Of a stretch of 64,000 nt of DNA, positions 52,245 to 60,982 are shown one piece after another. Source of the stretch: a virus. Under the pieces are notes generated by a model. That model had not been told where the DNA came from. It searched no databases and saw only the letters and a program-made list of their open reading frames with translations. Positions within the stretch are counted from its first letter, which is position 1. The number at the start of each line of letters is the position of its first letter. Made by a program: the position numbers and the translations under genes. Where the stretch lies: positions 1 through 64,000 of the IMG/VR virus record IMGVR_UViG_3300019487_000028. One strand, written 5' to 3'.

Positions 52245-52598
52245 TCAGTACGCCTCCGTGCAGTAGATTACGACACCCCTGGCCGCCGTGCCCGTCGTGA
52301 TAAAGTTGAGTTGCTCTCCGGATGACGTCAGGCAGAACGGGTACCTCTCCCCCATAGTCCACGTGAGGTGGGCGTCTTTCCCAAGGTGCGCAGTCCCGGA
52401 GATGTTGGTTCCTGGAGGACTGCCCGAAGTAAAGCGCCAAGTCATGCTCTTCCCGTCCTCGGTCGAAATGTAGAACCCGATCACCTTGTGGATCTGTCCC
52501 GACTCCGCAGCAGCGACCACCACGGTCCCTGGGGACGACTGGCTCAACACGAACCGCCTAGAGAGGGTGGTTGTCGAGAACGTGGACGTCGCTGGCAT
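52245..52598 (-). CDS. Small virion-like protein, 117 aa
   Basis: Starts MPATSTFSTTTLSRRF; ATG 52598 chosen as it overlaps the upstream stop. Short beta protein similar in style to the 86-aa protein at 59471 (ends in ...ARGVVIYCTEAY). Located between two fibre genes. Confidence 0.5.
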   Translation of the reverse strand: MPATSTFSTTTLSRRFVLSQSSPGTVVVAAAESGQIHKVIGFYISTEDGKSMTWRFTSGSPPGTNISGTAHLGKDAHLTWTMGERYPFCLTSSGEQLNFITTGTAARGVVIYCTEAY

Positions 52599-53878
52599 CA
52601 GCTGAACTCCAAGAAGTCCAACGAGGCTGAGCACTGCGGGTCCGTCCCGACGCCCACCTTGGACGTGGCCAGCGTAAGGGCTATTGGTGTCGTCCCGGCG
52701 ATGTTCAGGGTGATCGGAAGCTTGGTCTTAGAATCCAACTCTATCGACGACGAGCCTACAGAGCCGGTAGACGCCGGGACGTAACCGCTCTGGACAACGA
52801 GGCCACCAGTGAACGCGCCAGCGTTGGCGTCGCCGTGGACGCTGAACTCGACTCCGCTCTGGCTGTTGACTTGGGTCCACGTCAGCGCGCCGGAACTGGT
52901 CGTGAACGTAGGGTCGTAGACCAGCTCCCACAAGACCAGGGCTCCGGTGGCCAAGATGCTCGTCCGCCGGGCTACGATTTGGATGCGGTACACCTTCGAG
53001 GACGGGCCGAAGGTCGCCTTCGGACGTATGGACAGTATCGCTCGGCGCGTGGTGACCGTGACCAGGGACGTCCCCCTTGAGGCGCTGAAAGGTGCGTAGA
53101 AATCGTCGTCGAACCCTCCTTCCGAAGCGACAGAGGCGCATATCTGCCGCATCGTCGGAGCCGAGCCCTGGGCGGAGGTGTTCAGTATCGAGTACCTCAG
53201 CGGGAGCGTCGCCGTGCCCATGAACACGATCTGGGTCTGCCCGCCGAACTGGAACTGGTGCGCGTAGATTACTTCCCCGTGGATGTAGAAGCCGCACCGG
53301 ACCCTGCCCACGCCTAGCCACTGGAAGTCCAGCACGAGGTTCTGGGCGTTGGCTGAGTACAGCTCCTCCTTCGAGGCTCCGGTACCGTCCAGCTTGTCCA
53401 TGTTCCACGACGATTGCTCGGCCTTGGTCTCGACTACGCTCCCTGACGCGGACGACCTCACGACGAAGCTCAGGACCGACCCGTGCTGCTCAAAGTAGAT
53501 CCCGTTAGCGCCGTCGAAGTACCCCACTCTCCTCCTCACTCCGTCGACCCCAGCGCCGAACGCGAAGGTGAGGTTGACGAGGTGACTCTTCCCGGCCTGG
53601 TACTTGAAGTAGCGACGCGTCTGCCTCACCACGCTGTCATTGTTCGAGGTGCCGTTCGTAATGAGCAGGCTGCTCTCGCTCCCGAGGTGCGTCACTGAGC
53701 CTCCCCCGATAATGGAGGTCTCCCAGTCCAGCGGGTCGTCGTCGTAGTCCAGGGTCGACGAGAAGCGGGTCAGTGGCCGGCTCACCCTGAGTCGGCCGAA
53801 GGTGTCCCTCTGTGGTCCGTCCGACAAGACCACCCCACCGGGAGACCTCCTGGAGCCGAAGGAGTCGTAGCCCGTCAC
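52598..53878 (-). CDS. Minor structural/tail protein, 426 aa
   Basis: GTG start overlapping the upstream stop. QRDTFGRLRVSRPLTRFSS near the start is a hallmark of a large family of phage minor structural proteins; the body is a beta-sandwich-like jelly-roll (HLVNLTFAFGAG, GFYIHGEVIYAHQF). Likely host-binding or tail appendage. Confidence 0.65.
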   Translation of the reverse strand: MTGYDSFGSRRSPGGVVLSDGPQRDTFGRLRVSRPLTRFSSTLDYDDDPLDWETSIIGGGSVTHLGSESSLLITNGTSNNDSVVRQTRRYFKYQAGKSHLVNLTFAFGAGVDGVRRRVGYFDGANGIYFEQHGSVLSFVVRSSASGSVVETKAEQSSWNMDKLDGTGASKEELYSANAQNLVLDFQWLGVGRVRCGFYIHGEVIYAHQFQFGGQTQIVFMGTATLPLRYSILNTSAQGSAPTMRQICASVASEGGFDDDFYAPFSASRGTSLVTVTTRRAILSIRPKATFGPSSKVYRIQIVARRTSILATGALVLWELVYDPTFTTSSGALTWTQVNSQSGVEFSVHGDANAGAFTGGLVVQSGYVPASTGSVGSSSIELDSKTKLPITLNIAGTTPIALTLATSKVGVGTDPQCSASLDFLEFS

Positions 53879-53991
53879 TTGGACGACACCGGCTTGGCCG
53901 CGTTCTTCTTTCTGAAGAGGCGCCTCAAGGCTCTGGAGGCGCGAGAGAGCACTGACGGAGACGTCCTGACCACGTCGTACCTGATCGTCAC
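53875..53991 (-). CDS. Small basic protein, 38 aa
   Basis: GTG start overlapping the stop of the upstream gene and stop overlapping the next start. Arg/Lys-rich (RASRALRRLFRKKNAAKP). Coupled on both sides; unknown. Confidence 0.4.
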   Translation of the reverse strand: MTIRYDVVRTSPSVLSRASRALRRLFRKKNAAKPVSSK

Positions 53992-54302
53992 GTCAGCGCC
54001 ACCATGTACAACTCGTCCCCGTCTGCCACCTGGACGAACACGTACTCGCTCTTGACGTTCACGCCCTCGAACGAGATGGACTCCCCAGGGCTGACGAAGC
54101 CCATTTTTGACTGGACCGGGTTGTACTCAGGGGGATGAGTGGAGGACCACACGGTGACGTCCTCCAGGTTGTTCTTGGAGGCTCTCAGGACTATGTCCGT
54201 GAAGTCCAAGCCGCCGGCCTGGAGGCTCGGGACGCACGCGCTCGTGAGCGGCTTCTTTAGGCCGCCGGTCCCAGGTATCGTCCTCCCGACAACGTAGGCC
54301 AT
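53988..54302 (-). CDS. Small structural-like protein, 104 aa
   Basis: ATG 54302. Strands such as DFTDIVLRASKNNLEDVTVW and SEYVFVQVADGDELYMVAL resemble short phage spike/decoration proteins. Position after the small terminase. Confidence 0.5.
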   Translation of the reverse strand: MAYVVGRTIPGTGGLKKPLTSACVPSLQAGGLDFTDIVLRASKNNLEDVTVWSSTHPPEYNPVQSKMGFVSPGESISFEGVNVKSEYVFVQVADGDELYMVALT

Positions 54303-54325
54303 ATACTGTCGACCTCGACTGGACC

Positions 54326-54859
54326 CTATTCTACCTCTTCTGCCTCTACGTCCGTGACGTCCACGTCGGGAGAGGGGAGTCGTCGTCTGACCGGGATGGT
54401 CTGCGTCACCCCCTCGACTAGCATGGCTATCCTGGCCCCGGCCGGGAGGACCACGAGCGGCCTGTGGTCTGTCGGGGCGTCCGGGTTGAGCGTTGGGTGG
54501 ACGGAGAGCCTGTCCGCTGAGGCTCCGAGGGCCATCGCCGCTCGCAGGACGAGCTCCTGGTGGCGTATGACCTCCATCGGCGACGACTTGGCCGGGGGCT
54601 GGGAGGTGAGTATCTCGATCTGCTTGGACTGCGCGACCAGACCACCCTGGAGCGCCCTCACCACGTAGACGTCGAGGGTGGACCTCATCCGCTTCGACAG
54701 CTCGTCGCGGAAGGGCGTCATGCCCATCCACTTCTCTGCCGTCCGCTTCGAGACTCCCGCCTTAGCGGCGGCTTCTTTTACGGACTGGCCTTTGAGCAGT
54801 TCGTCGATGAGGTCGAGTCGCTTCGAGTCGATCTCGCCAGGCTTCCGCACTCCCAGCAC
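54326..54859 (-). CDS. Terminase small subunit-like DNA-binding protein
   Basis: 177 aa. LLKGQSVKEAAAKAGVSKRTAEKWMGM (about residues 22-48) is a homeodomain-type helix-turn-helix like the phBC6A51 small-terminase family; a helical oligomerisation region follows and a Pro/Val-rich tail. It would bind the packaging site and load TerL, though it lies 6 kb upstream of it. Confidence 0.65.
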   Translation of the reverse strand: MLGVRKPGEIDSKRLDLIDELLKGQSVKEAAAKAGVSKRTAEKWMGMTPFRDELSKRMRSTLDVYVVRALQGGLVAQSKQIEILTSQPPAKSSPMEVIRHQELVLRAAMALGASADRLSVHPTLNPDAPTDHRPLVVLPAGARIAMLVEGVTQTIPVRRRLPSPDVDVTDVEAEEVE

Positions 54860-54888
54860 ACACTCTCCACTGACGGCTCCCGCTCCTA

Positions 54889-54990
54889 CTATTGCCCCTT
54901 CTTCCTGTCCCGGATCAAGTCGACCAGCTTGCAGCCCAAGACCGACACTGACACCAACGCCACCGACGCCACGAGGAGTTGAAGGGACAT
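54889..54990 (-). CDS. Small membrane protein, 33 aa
   Basis: ATG 54990 behind GAGGTGG; an in-frame ATG at 55035 would give 48 aa. One hydrophobic helix (LLVASVALVSVSVLGC) and a basic tail (DLIRDRKKGQ). Holin or lysis-regulator candidate. Confidence 0.45.
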   Translation of the reverse strand: MSLQLLVASVALVSVSVLGCKLVDLIRDRKKGQ

Positions 54991-55068
54991 TACCACCTCA
55001 GACAACTTGGCCGCAATGAACAGCATCACGTCCATCGAGCCTGGGCCGGCCACGAGTCGGTAGTCTCC

Positions 55069-55344
55069 CTACGACCTGGGTCCGAAGAAGGGCGCCTTGC
55101 CCAAGTACTCGGCGAAGATGTTCGCCAGCTTCCGGAAGTAGCCCAGGGCCAGCAGCGCTGCCTGAGACAGCTTCGAGATGGCGTCCACGACCTCCAGGTC
55201 CGGAGACGCCCCGAACAGGCCCAGAAAGTTCACGACCTGCTGGGCGATGGCGTCCCCGCTGGCAGGCAGGACGGCTTGAACGGCGAGGGCGAGGCCGGCG
55301 ACAAGGGGACCGAACCGAAGGACCAACTGGATCAGTTTGCTCAC
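55069..55344 (-). CDS. Holin-like membrane protein, 91 aa
   Basis: Hydrophobic helices at about 5-30 (QLVLRFGPLVAGLALAVQAVLPA) and 60-80 (AALLALGYFRKL), with charges at the end. Fits class II holin topology. Near the terminase/lysis genes. Confidence 0.5.
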   Translation of the reverse strand: MSKLIQLVLRFGPLVAGLALAVQAVLPASGDAIAQQVVNFLGLFGASPDLEVVDAISKLSQAALLALGYFRKLANIFAEYLGKAPFFGPRS

Positions 55345-55377
55345 GTTCTAAACCTCCGAGTTAGAGTCTAGCACGGC

Positions 55378-56757
55378 TCAGGGCGTCAGCAGGGCAGAGC
55401 TGCACGGGCCGGCCCCGTCGAGGGCGCACACGGTCACGGAGCCCTGCGTCGTCGGTGGCCAAACGAAGACCGCCAGTGGGTTTCCGGTGCTCCAGCAGGA
55501 CGAGTCCGGCTTGGCCCACGGGTCGCACCGGCGCCCGTTAACGTACCACGCATAGGGCCAGCCGCGCTCAGACTCGCACACCCCCCGCTGGTGCCAGCCC
55601 TCGGCGCTGCCCTCCGCGCCGTAGTCGCAGTGACCTGAGGGACACGCGTACTTCGGGGTGCCGTCCACAGTGAGCGTGTTCGGGGCGTTGTGAAGGCTCA
55701 GGGCGATCCTCGAAACCGGGTCTGGCACCGGACACGGGTACCTCAGGTCGTCTCCGTCCCCCCGGAGCGCGGCGAGGAACTCCGCGTCGCTCATCATCCC
55801 GCGCCAGACGATCTTCGACCCCACGGCCTTCCACTGGTACGGAGGGTGCCACCCGCCGTCGTCCTCAACCAGGATCACCGGGGTCGTGATGGAGTAGCTC
55901 TGTGTGACCTTCGTTCCTGGAGCTGGGGTCGAGTAGAACACGTCCCCGACGGCGACGTAGTCGTAGGTGGTCCTCACGTCCGGGAGCCACCACTCCGAGC
56001 CGACCAGGTGCCTGCGCGAGCCGCGCGCGGCCTCGGTGGCCCTGATCTGGGCCACGAGCCCGTCCTCCCAGGCGGCCGAGGGCTTGCACCGGAACGCTTC
56101 GTTGCCGAGGTTGTAGATCACCTCCAGGTCCCACGTGCTCGACACGAGGGCGTCGACCCACGCAAGGTAGTCCTGGGTTGGGGCCTGCTGCGTGACGCGG
56201 CAGTCGTGACCGAAGGCACCCTGGTCCGGGTGCGAGGCGTGGGTCCAGTAGTCCACGACGGAGACCTCGACGTAGTACCCCCGGCGGTTCGCCTCGACGG
56301 CGAAGGCGCGCAAGTGCGGGAGCACTTCTGCTCCAGCCTTTCCCTCGTACTTCGTGCCGCGCAGGCCCTGGCGACTGTAAGGCCCCGGCCGGACGTGGAC
56401 GAAGTTGCAGCGGCCTCCGGAGCACGCCGGCTCTACGCGGTCCAGTGCTTCCTTGTTGGCCATAGGCCAACCGTCGCGGAGGCCCTCGTCTTCTACCAGT
56501 GGGTCTCCACCGCCGGCGGTGTCGTTGCGCGGGTCGTTGCAGCAGAAGATCGGCCCCTTGAGCTCAGGCACGAAGCTCCCGCCCTCTACCCGCAGCGGCG
56601 CCAGCGTCAGTTGGGGAGGAGACGGCGGGCTCGGCGGGGTGTTCCTGGAACACCCGACCAGCAGCAATGCCAGCGCCGCCGCCGTGGACGCCGCGAGCGC
56701 CGCCCCCAAGAAAACCTTGAGGAAGAACCGGAACCTGCGCCAGTCGTCAGCCATCAC
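55378..56757 (-). CDS. Glycosidase-like lipoprotein
   Basis: 459 aa. N-terminal membrane helix with lipobox LLLVGC followed by a Pro-rich spacer. The body FVHVRPGPYSRQ, VVDYWTHASH and LEVIYNLGNEAF (Asn-Glu acid motif at a beta-strand end) looks like a TIM-barrel glycoside hydrolase of clan GH-A; the C-terminus is Cys-rich. Predicted to sit on the outer face of the cell, possibly altering surface glycans or blocking superinfection. Start GTG 56757 or ATG 56754. Confidence 0.6.
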   Translation of the reverse strand: MMADDWRRFRFFLKVFLGAALAASTAAALALLLVGCSRNTPPSPPSPPQLTLAPLRVEGGSFVPELKGPIFCCNDPRNDTAGGGDPLVEDEGLRDGWPMANKEALDRVEPACSGGRCNFVHVRPGPYSRQGLRGTKYEGKAGAEVLPHLRAFAVEANRRGYYVEVSVVDYWTHASHPDQGAFGHDCRVTQQAPTQDYLAWVDALVSSTWDLEVIYNLGNEAFRCKPSAAWEDGLVAQIRATEAARGSRRHLVGSEWWLPDVRTTYDYVAVGDVFYSTPAPGTKVTQSYSITTPVILVEDDGGWHPPYQWKAVGSKIVWRGMMSDAEFLAALRGDGDDLRYPCPVPDPVSRIALSLHNAPNTLTVDGTPKYACPSGHCDYGAEGSAEGWHQRGVCESERGWPYAWYVNGRRCDPWAKPDSSCWSTGNPLAVFVWPPTTQGSVTVCALDGAGPCSSALLTP

Positions 56758-56882
56758 TTGAGCCCGTCGCGGAAGAGCTCTCCGGCGCTATCTTTGCGCG
56801 ACCACCAGCCCTTATTGCGACCTATCAGCAGCAGGTCGGTGGCGACCTTGAGGACGGCCCGGACCTTGTTGATAAAGTTCAT
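56754..56882 (-). CDS. Small basic protein, 42 aa
   Basis: ATG 56882; stop overlaps the start of the lipoprotein gene. Short helix (RAVLKVATDLLLIGRNKGWW) with Trp/Arg-rich end. Sits between a GGCNN element and the lipoprotein. Confidence 0.4.
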   Translation of the reverse strand: MNFINKVRAVLKVATDLLLIGRNKGWWSRKDSAGELFRDGLK

Positions 56883-56916
56883 TGTTCACACCAGAGTCAA
56901 TGTTATTTGATATTCT

Positions 56917-57015
56917 CTCCCAGGTCTATCATCGGCGTGCGGCCGACTCCCCTGAGGTACGTCCCTTGCCTTGCCGTGCCGTGCCTCGCCGCGCCTCGCC
57001 TCGCAGTGCCGCGCC
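56917..57015 (-). repeat. GGCNN array plus hairpin element, copy 7 (minus strand)
   Basis: Read on the minus strand: ten units in register (one TGC) starting right after a stop codon, GGG, core GGGACGTACC, then outer stem CTCAGG/CCTGGG where both partners differ from the plus-strand consensus CTCGG/CCGAG, and inner stem TCGGC/GCCGA. Only minus-strand copy, oriented with minus-strand transcription. Confidence 0.85.
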
Positions 57016-57016
57016 G

Positions 57017-57580
57017 CTAAAAGACTCTACAGACCCGGCCATTATATCCTGGCGGGTGACTCCTGAGGTCCGCCCCGCCGTGGTTCACGATGGACCAGGT
57101 GGTGCAGCTCGTCTCCCCCTGGTCGCAGACCACTAGTTCATCTGTCCCGAACGAGCCGGCGCAGAACCCCCGCGACTGGACTCCTGCTACCGCGGCGTCG
57201 TAGAGCCACCTCCTCGCCTCGTGCGACCCAGGCTCCTCGTGCCTGGCCCTGGTACCGTCTAACTTCAGCAAGAACACCGGCCCTCCCCACGCCCCCTCGA
57301 ACCGACTCGGCTCTGCGTCGAACAGGTCCTTCTCTGCTCCGACGACGGCGGACTCGTGGTCCGGGTCTCGGTCTCCCTCGCAAGAGTCAAACTCGTGCTG
57401 CGGAGCCGGGAGGCCGCACGGTTCTGGATTCGAGGTCGGCTCCGGACTAGGGGCCTCGGTCGGGCTGGGTGTCGGCTGTGGTGCTGGGACCTCTCGGCAC
57501 GTAGCGTGGAACCCGAACGCGAACATCGCCGCCATCACGGCCGGCGCTAGAGGCCATGCCCGCCTTTCTCTCGCAGTCAT
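57017..57580 (-). CDS. Exported/lipid-anchored protein, 187 aa
   Basis: ATG 57580 behind GGAGAAACAGAC. Hydrophobic helix (WPLAPAVMAAMFAFGFHATC), then a PTPSPTEAPSPEPTSNPEP linker and a domain with several cysteines (FCAGSFGTDELVVCDQG). Likely periplasmic or outer surface; function unknown. Confidence 0.5.
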   Translation of the reverse strand: MTARERRAWPLAPAVMAAMFAFGFHATCREVPAPQPTPSPTEAPSPEPTSNPEPCGLPAPQHEFDSCEGDRDPDHESAVVGAEKDLFDAEPSRFEGAWGGPVFLLKLDGTRARHEEPGSHEARRWLYDAAVAGVQSRGFCAGSFGTDELVVCDQGETSCTTWSIVNHGGADLRSHPPGYNGRVCRVF

Positions 57581-57632
57581 GTCTGTTTCTCCACGGTAGA
57601 GTTTTGCCCGAAAAAATACTTCGTTTTTCCTC

Positions 57633-59039
57633 CTAATACAGCGCGAGACCCGAGCCACCGTTGAACAGCCTGGTCCGCTGGGCGGCGGTCAAGACTGCGC
57701 TGTACACTGCCACCGGCCCGACCCTGCCATTCCAGTACTGACCGTCGACCACGCCGGGCCTGCCGATAGTGAGGTTCGTGCTGGTAGAGTTGCCTCCGGT
57801 TATAGTGGTGGTCGCCCCGGAGTCGTCGTTGACGTAGAGGTGGGCGGTGTCAGTCGCCGCCGTATACGTCGCTATCAGGTGGTACCAGGTCCCGGCGGAC
57901 AGAGCCGTCGGGTTCGTGAGGAACGTGCTTCTCACAGCGAATTCAAACTTGTCAGCACTGCTCCAGTAAAGTGTGCCGAACCCGAAGTGGGCCCCCCCGA
58001 TGAAGCTAGAGTATGCAGCACGGTAGGACCCGATCGAGTCTGACAGCACCCACGCCTCCACCGAGAAGTCCGACTGTCCCCCGCTGGCGGACACCGTTCT
58101 CTGGAGGTACTCGCTGTTGGCCGCGACGGGGGCGGCCGCCCTCGCGTACACTTTGCCGGTCCCGCTCGGCACTGTGTTGAAGTCCGTCAGGTGGTACCCG
58201 TTCGGTCCGCTGTCCAGCCGGTCGGAGTCAACAGCGTCGAGCTTGAACCACACCGGGTTGAGCGCGGCGATCCCTGGCGGAAGGACCGTCACCCCCGACC
58301 CGGCGTTGTACAGGTCGGACCTGTTCTGGGCACTCAGGACGGAGTCGAACTTGTAGACCGGCCCCGCGATGACGTCCGCCCGGTCGAAGGAGTTGATGGT
58401 CGCCCCCACGTTGGTAACCGCGCTCCCCTCCAGGCTCCCCAATCCCTGGGTGCCGCCGGACCAGGAGACAGAGTCCACCGTCCCGTCGTTGACCTGTATG
58501 TTGATCGTGTCCGCCACTGGGTCGTGCCAGCAGACCACGAAGACCTTGGCCCCCACGACGGTGGCGCCGTAGCTGTCGGCGAACACCTGGGCGAAGGAGG
58601 TGTTGTTCCCCAAGTAGAAGGAATACCTGTCTGGCGAGTGCCAGCGGTACATCGCGTAGGTGCCGTCCTTCCCGGCGGCCCCGTCCGCCCTGGTGAAGAG
58701 CCCGTAGTAGTCGGACTTGGCGGTGAGCTTGAACCACCCGGAGACCGTGAACGCCTGGTCGTCAGTAGGAAGTCCGAGCGCTGCTCCCTGTGCGGCCGGT
58801 ATCGTCAAGTACTGAGTGGAGGCGCGGACGAACTCTACCGACGTGCCGTACACCAGACCGGCCACCTCAGTGGGTCCGCCGACTGTTCCCCAGTGGGTGC
58901 CAGAGCCGCCTTCGTCCGTGAGCGCACCGGCTTCGTCCAGCTTCCAGTAGGCGACGACCAGAGCCTTCAGGTCAACGTTCGGGTCGAAGAGGTCTCTGTT
59001 CCCAAGGAGCATCGCCCGGTCTAGCCTCATCATCAGCAC
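57633..59039 (-). CDS. LamG/concanavalin-like double-domain protein
   Basis: 468 aa. Two lectin-like repeats: first with VAYWKLDEAG, FTVSGWFKL and HDPVADTINIQVNDG, second with FSVEAWVLSD and YHLIATYTAATDTAHLYVNDD, each ending with an RxxLYNxG/RLFNGG helix. Typical LamG_3 units of phage tail or receptor-binding proteins that contact glycans. Confidence 0.75.
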   Translation of the reverse strand: MLMMRLDRAMLLGNRDLFDPNVDLKALVVAYWKLDEAGALTDEGGSGTHWGTVGGPTEVAGLVYGTSVEFVRASTQYLTIPAAQGAALGLPTDDQAFTVSGWFKLTAKSDYYGLFTRADGAAGKDGTYAMYRWHSPDRYSFYLGNNTSFAQVFADSYGATVVGAKVFVVCWHDPVADTINIQVNDGTVDSVSWSGGTQGLGSLEGSAVTNVGATINSFDRADVIAGPVYKFDSVLSAQNRSDLYNAGSGVTVLPPGIAALNPVWFKLDAVDSDRLDSGPNGYHLTDFNTVPSGTGKVYARAAAPVAANSEYLQRTVSASGGQSDFSVEAWVLSDSIGSYRAAYSSFIGGAHFGFGTLYWSSADKFEFAVRSTFLTNPTALSAGTWYHLIATYTAATDTAHLYVNDDSGATTTITGGNSTSTNLTIGRPGVVDGQYWNGRVGPVAVYSAVLTAAQRTRLFNGGSGLALY

Positions 59040-59043
59040 GGGG

Positions 59044-59463
59044 CTAGTCCAGAAGGTTGCTCCAGGGCCAGCACCGCCACCACGGACGCAGCGCCACCCC
59101 TATGAGCTTCTGCCCGACGGAATCTTTTAGGGCCTGCTCCTTGATGAGCTTCAATCCCAGTTCGGCGTGCTCTCCCTTCAGTTCTTCTAGAGCCGACCGC
59201 GCCGAGTCCCTCTCCTTCCTGGTCTTGTCCAACAAGGACTCTAGCGCGCACCTCACCCTCTGCTCTTTCTCCAGCTCTTCAGAGAAGACGGTAAAGCCCG
59301 CCGAGAGGTCGGCCAGGGAGTCGACTAACTTGACGACCAGAGTCTCTATCTTGGCCAACCTCCCCAGGTCTGTAGTCGCCTGGTGTTCTTTCTTCCTCTC
59401 AGCGACGCGGCAGAGCTCCTCAGAGAGAATCCTCAGCTGTTCGCTGAGCTCTGGGACTGGCAC
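59044..59463 (-). CDS. Coiled-coil protein, 139 aa
   Basis: Long heptad helices (LSEQLRILSEELCRVAERKKEH; ELEKEQRVRCALESLLDKTRKERDSARSALEELKGEHAEL). Ends with an odd aromatic tail WWRCWPWSNLLD. Structural or regulatory, unknown. Confidence 0.5.
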   Translation of the reverse strand: MPVPELSEQLRILSEELCRVAERKKEHQATTDLGRLAKIETLVVKLVDSLADLSAGFTVFSEELEKEQRVRCALESLLDKTRKERDSARSALEELKGEHAELGLKLIKEQALKDSVGQKLIGVALRPWWRCWPWSNLLD

Positions 59464-59470
59464 CAGCGCC

Positions 59471-59731
59471 TCAGGCCATCCCGACCAGGTTCGTCGCCGT
59501 GGTGCCGGTGGCGAACACCTTCCTGGCCCTGATCGAGAGGACCTGACCGGTCGGCACCCTGGCGAAGACGGCGATGGTCCCCTGGACGAGCATGACAGAG
59601 ACGTCCCCTGTGTTGCCGACGTAGAGGGCCCGTGTCACGACAGAGAGCTCCGACGAGTCGCTCGGGGTGATGCTGAAGACGTGGGTGGCCGGCTGGCCGT
59701 AGCCCCCGCCGGTGATGTCCTCGGCCGCCAT
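59471..59731 (-). CDS. Short virion surface protein, 86 aa
   Basis: TRALYVGNTGDVSVML, VFARVPTGQVLSIRARKVFATGTTATNLVGM is the common small phage protein pattern (ALYVGxxGD...LPxRxxxVxATGTTATD) associated with decoration or spike proteins. Confidence 0.65.
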   Translation of the reverse strand: MAAEDITGGGYGQPATHVFSITPSDSSELSVVTRALYVGNTGDVSVMLVQGTIAVFARVPTGQVLSIRARKVFATGTTATNLVGMA

Positions 59732-59741
59732 GAGTACAAGT

Positions 59742-59969
59742 CTACCTCAAAGACCTGCGGTTCCGCCTGCGGCTCTGCCTCTGCAAAGCATCGCGGCGGC
59801 GGTTGCGCTTCCTGCGCTTGGCGTTGCGGATCTTCTGCGCCAGGAGTCGCCGGCCCTCGCGGATCGTCCTCAGGGCCCGAGTGCCTATCTCCACGAGGTT
59901 CTCCCCGCGCGAGAGAGCGGCCGCGACCTCTTCAGGACCTTCGTAGACCTTGCCCGTGTCGGTGTTCAT
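59742..59969 (-). CDS. Basic protein, 75 aa
   Basis: ATG 59969. Arg/Lys-rich C-terminus (KIRNAKRRKRNRRRDALQRQSRRRNRRSL). Probably nucleic-acid binding. Start overlaps the stop of the next upstream gene. Confidence 0.45.
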   Translation of the reverse strand: MNTDTGKVYEGPEEVAAALSRGENLVEIGTRALRTIREGRRLLAQKIRNAKRRKRNRRRDALQRQSRRRNRRSLR

Positions 59970-60418
59970 CTTTGCCTCGGAGCTCTCAGGCCCCAATCCC
60001 TGGCCAGCCCCATTACGGCCTCTTTCTTTAGTCGCCCTCTGCGCCAACTGTCAGGAGAGTCGTGGAGCACCTGGAGTTGGGTGGCGAAGTCTTTCTCTCG
60101 ATACCTCCTCACGTCGAAGCCGCACGAAGAAAGCAATCTGTCCGGGAAGTTGTGCGGGCTGATGCCTTCCAGAGATTCCGAGTAACTCGAGTCGGGCATG
60201 AGCGCTCCGATGGCACACTTGAGCCCCTCTTTTCCGCGATAGGCACAGACCTCGAGCGTGCCTCCCTTCAGCCGAAGGGACCTCTCTCCCTGCTGGTCGC
60301 AGTGTCGGACTACCTTTTCGAGCAGCTCTTGCCTGGTCATTTCAGAGGCTCCAGGTGCCAGGACCTTGCCCCGCTTCGGCTTCCTGGCCCTGTGTCCTGT
60401 CGGCTTCGGCTTGTGCAT
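59966..60418 (-). CDS. Hypothetical protein, 150 aa
   Basis: Basic N-terminal tail (HKPKPTGHRARKPKRGK) then a globular domain with LEVCAYRGKEGLKCAIGALMPD resembling small phage proteins of unknown role, and FATQLQVLHDSPDSW. Not recognised. Confidence 0.5.
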   Translation of the reverse strand: MHKPKPTGHRARKPKRGKVLAPGASEMTRQELLEKVVRHCDQQGERSLRLKGGTLEVCAYRGKEGLKCAIGALMPDSSYSESLEGISPHNFPDRLLSSCGFDVRRYREKDFATQLQVLHDSPDSWRRGRLKKEAVMGLARDWGLRAPRQR

Positions 60419-60439
60419 GTCTCACCTCCACAAAAAGCT

Positions 60440-60919
60440 CTAGCCCAGAAGTGCTCCGGGCAGTTCTGCGCCACGCAGGTCGGCCCTACGCATGTCGGCC
60501 CCGGTCACGTTGGCCCCGGTAAGGTCGGCCCCGGAAAGGTCGGTGCCGTACAGATCGGCCCCGGTCAGGTTGGCCCCACGCAGATTGGCCCCATGCAGGT
60601 TGGCCCGGATCAGGTTAGCCCCGGTCAGATTAGCCCCGGTCAGGTCGGCTTTGCGAAGGTTGGCCTCGCGCAGATCGGCCCATCGCAGGTCGGCACCGAT
60701 CAGGTCGGACCCTTCCAGGTTGGCATCTCCCAGGTCGGCACCGATCAGGTCGGCCCATCGTAGGCTAGCCCCGCGCAGGTCGGCTTCGCGCAGGTCGGCC
60801 TCTTCCAGGTTGGCCCCGGCCAGACTGGAACCAGCCAGGCTGGACCCGGCCAGGTTAGCCCTGCGCAGGTCTGCGCCGTACATATCGGCCCTTCCATTCT
60901 CGGCTTCTTTCTTTTCCAT
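60440..60919 (-). CDS. Pentapeptide-repeat protein
   Basis: 159 aa, almost entirely A(D/N)LxX repeats (about 28), forming a right-handed quadrilateral beta-helix. Similar folds (Qnr, MfpA) mimic DNA and inhibit or protect gyrase; a phage role in host topoisomerase or transcription control is inferred. No other domain. Confidence 0.8.
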   Translation of the reverse strand: MEKKEAENGRADMYGADLRRANLAGSSLAGSSLAGANLEEADLREADLRGASLRWADLIGADLGDANLEGSDLIGADLRWADLREANLRKADLTGANLTGANLIRANLHGANLRGANLTGADLYGTDLSGADLTGANVTGADMRRADLRGAELPGALLG

Positions 60920-60982
60920 TATTCCACCAAATATCTTCCCAAAAGCCCTCGCTTGAGCAAAAGCCCTCTGTCGAACAGCTCC

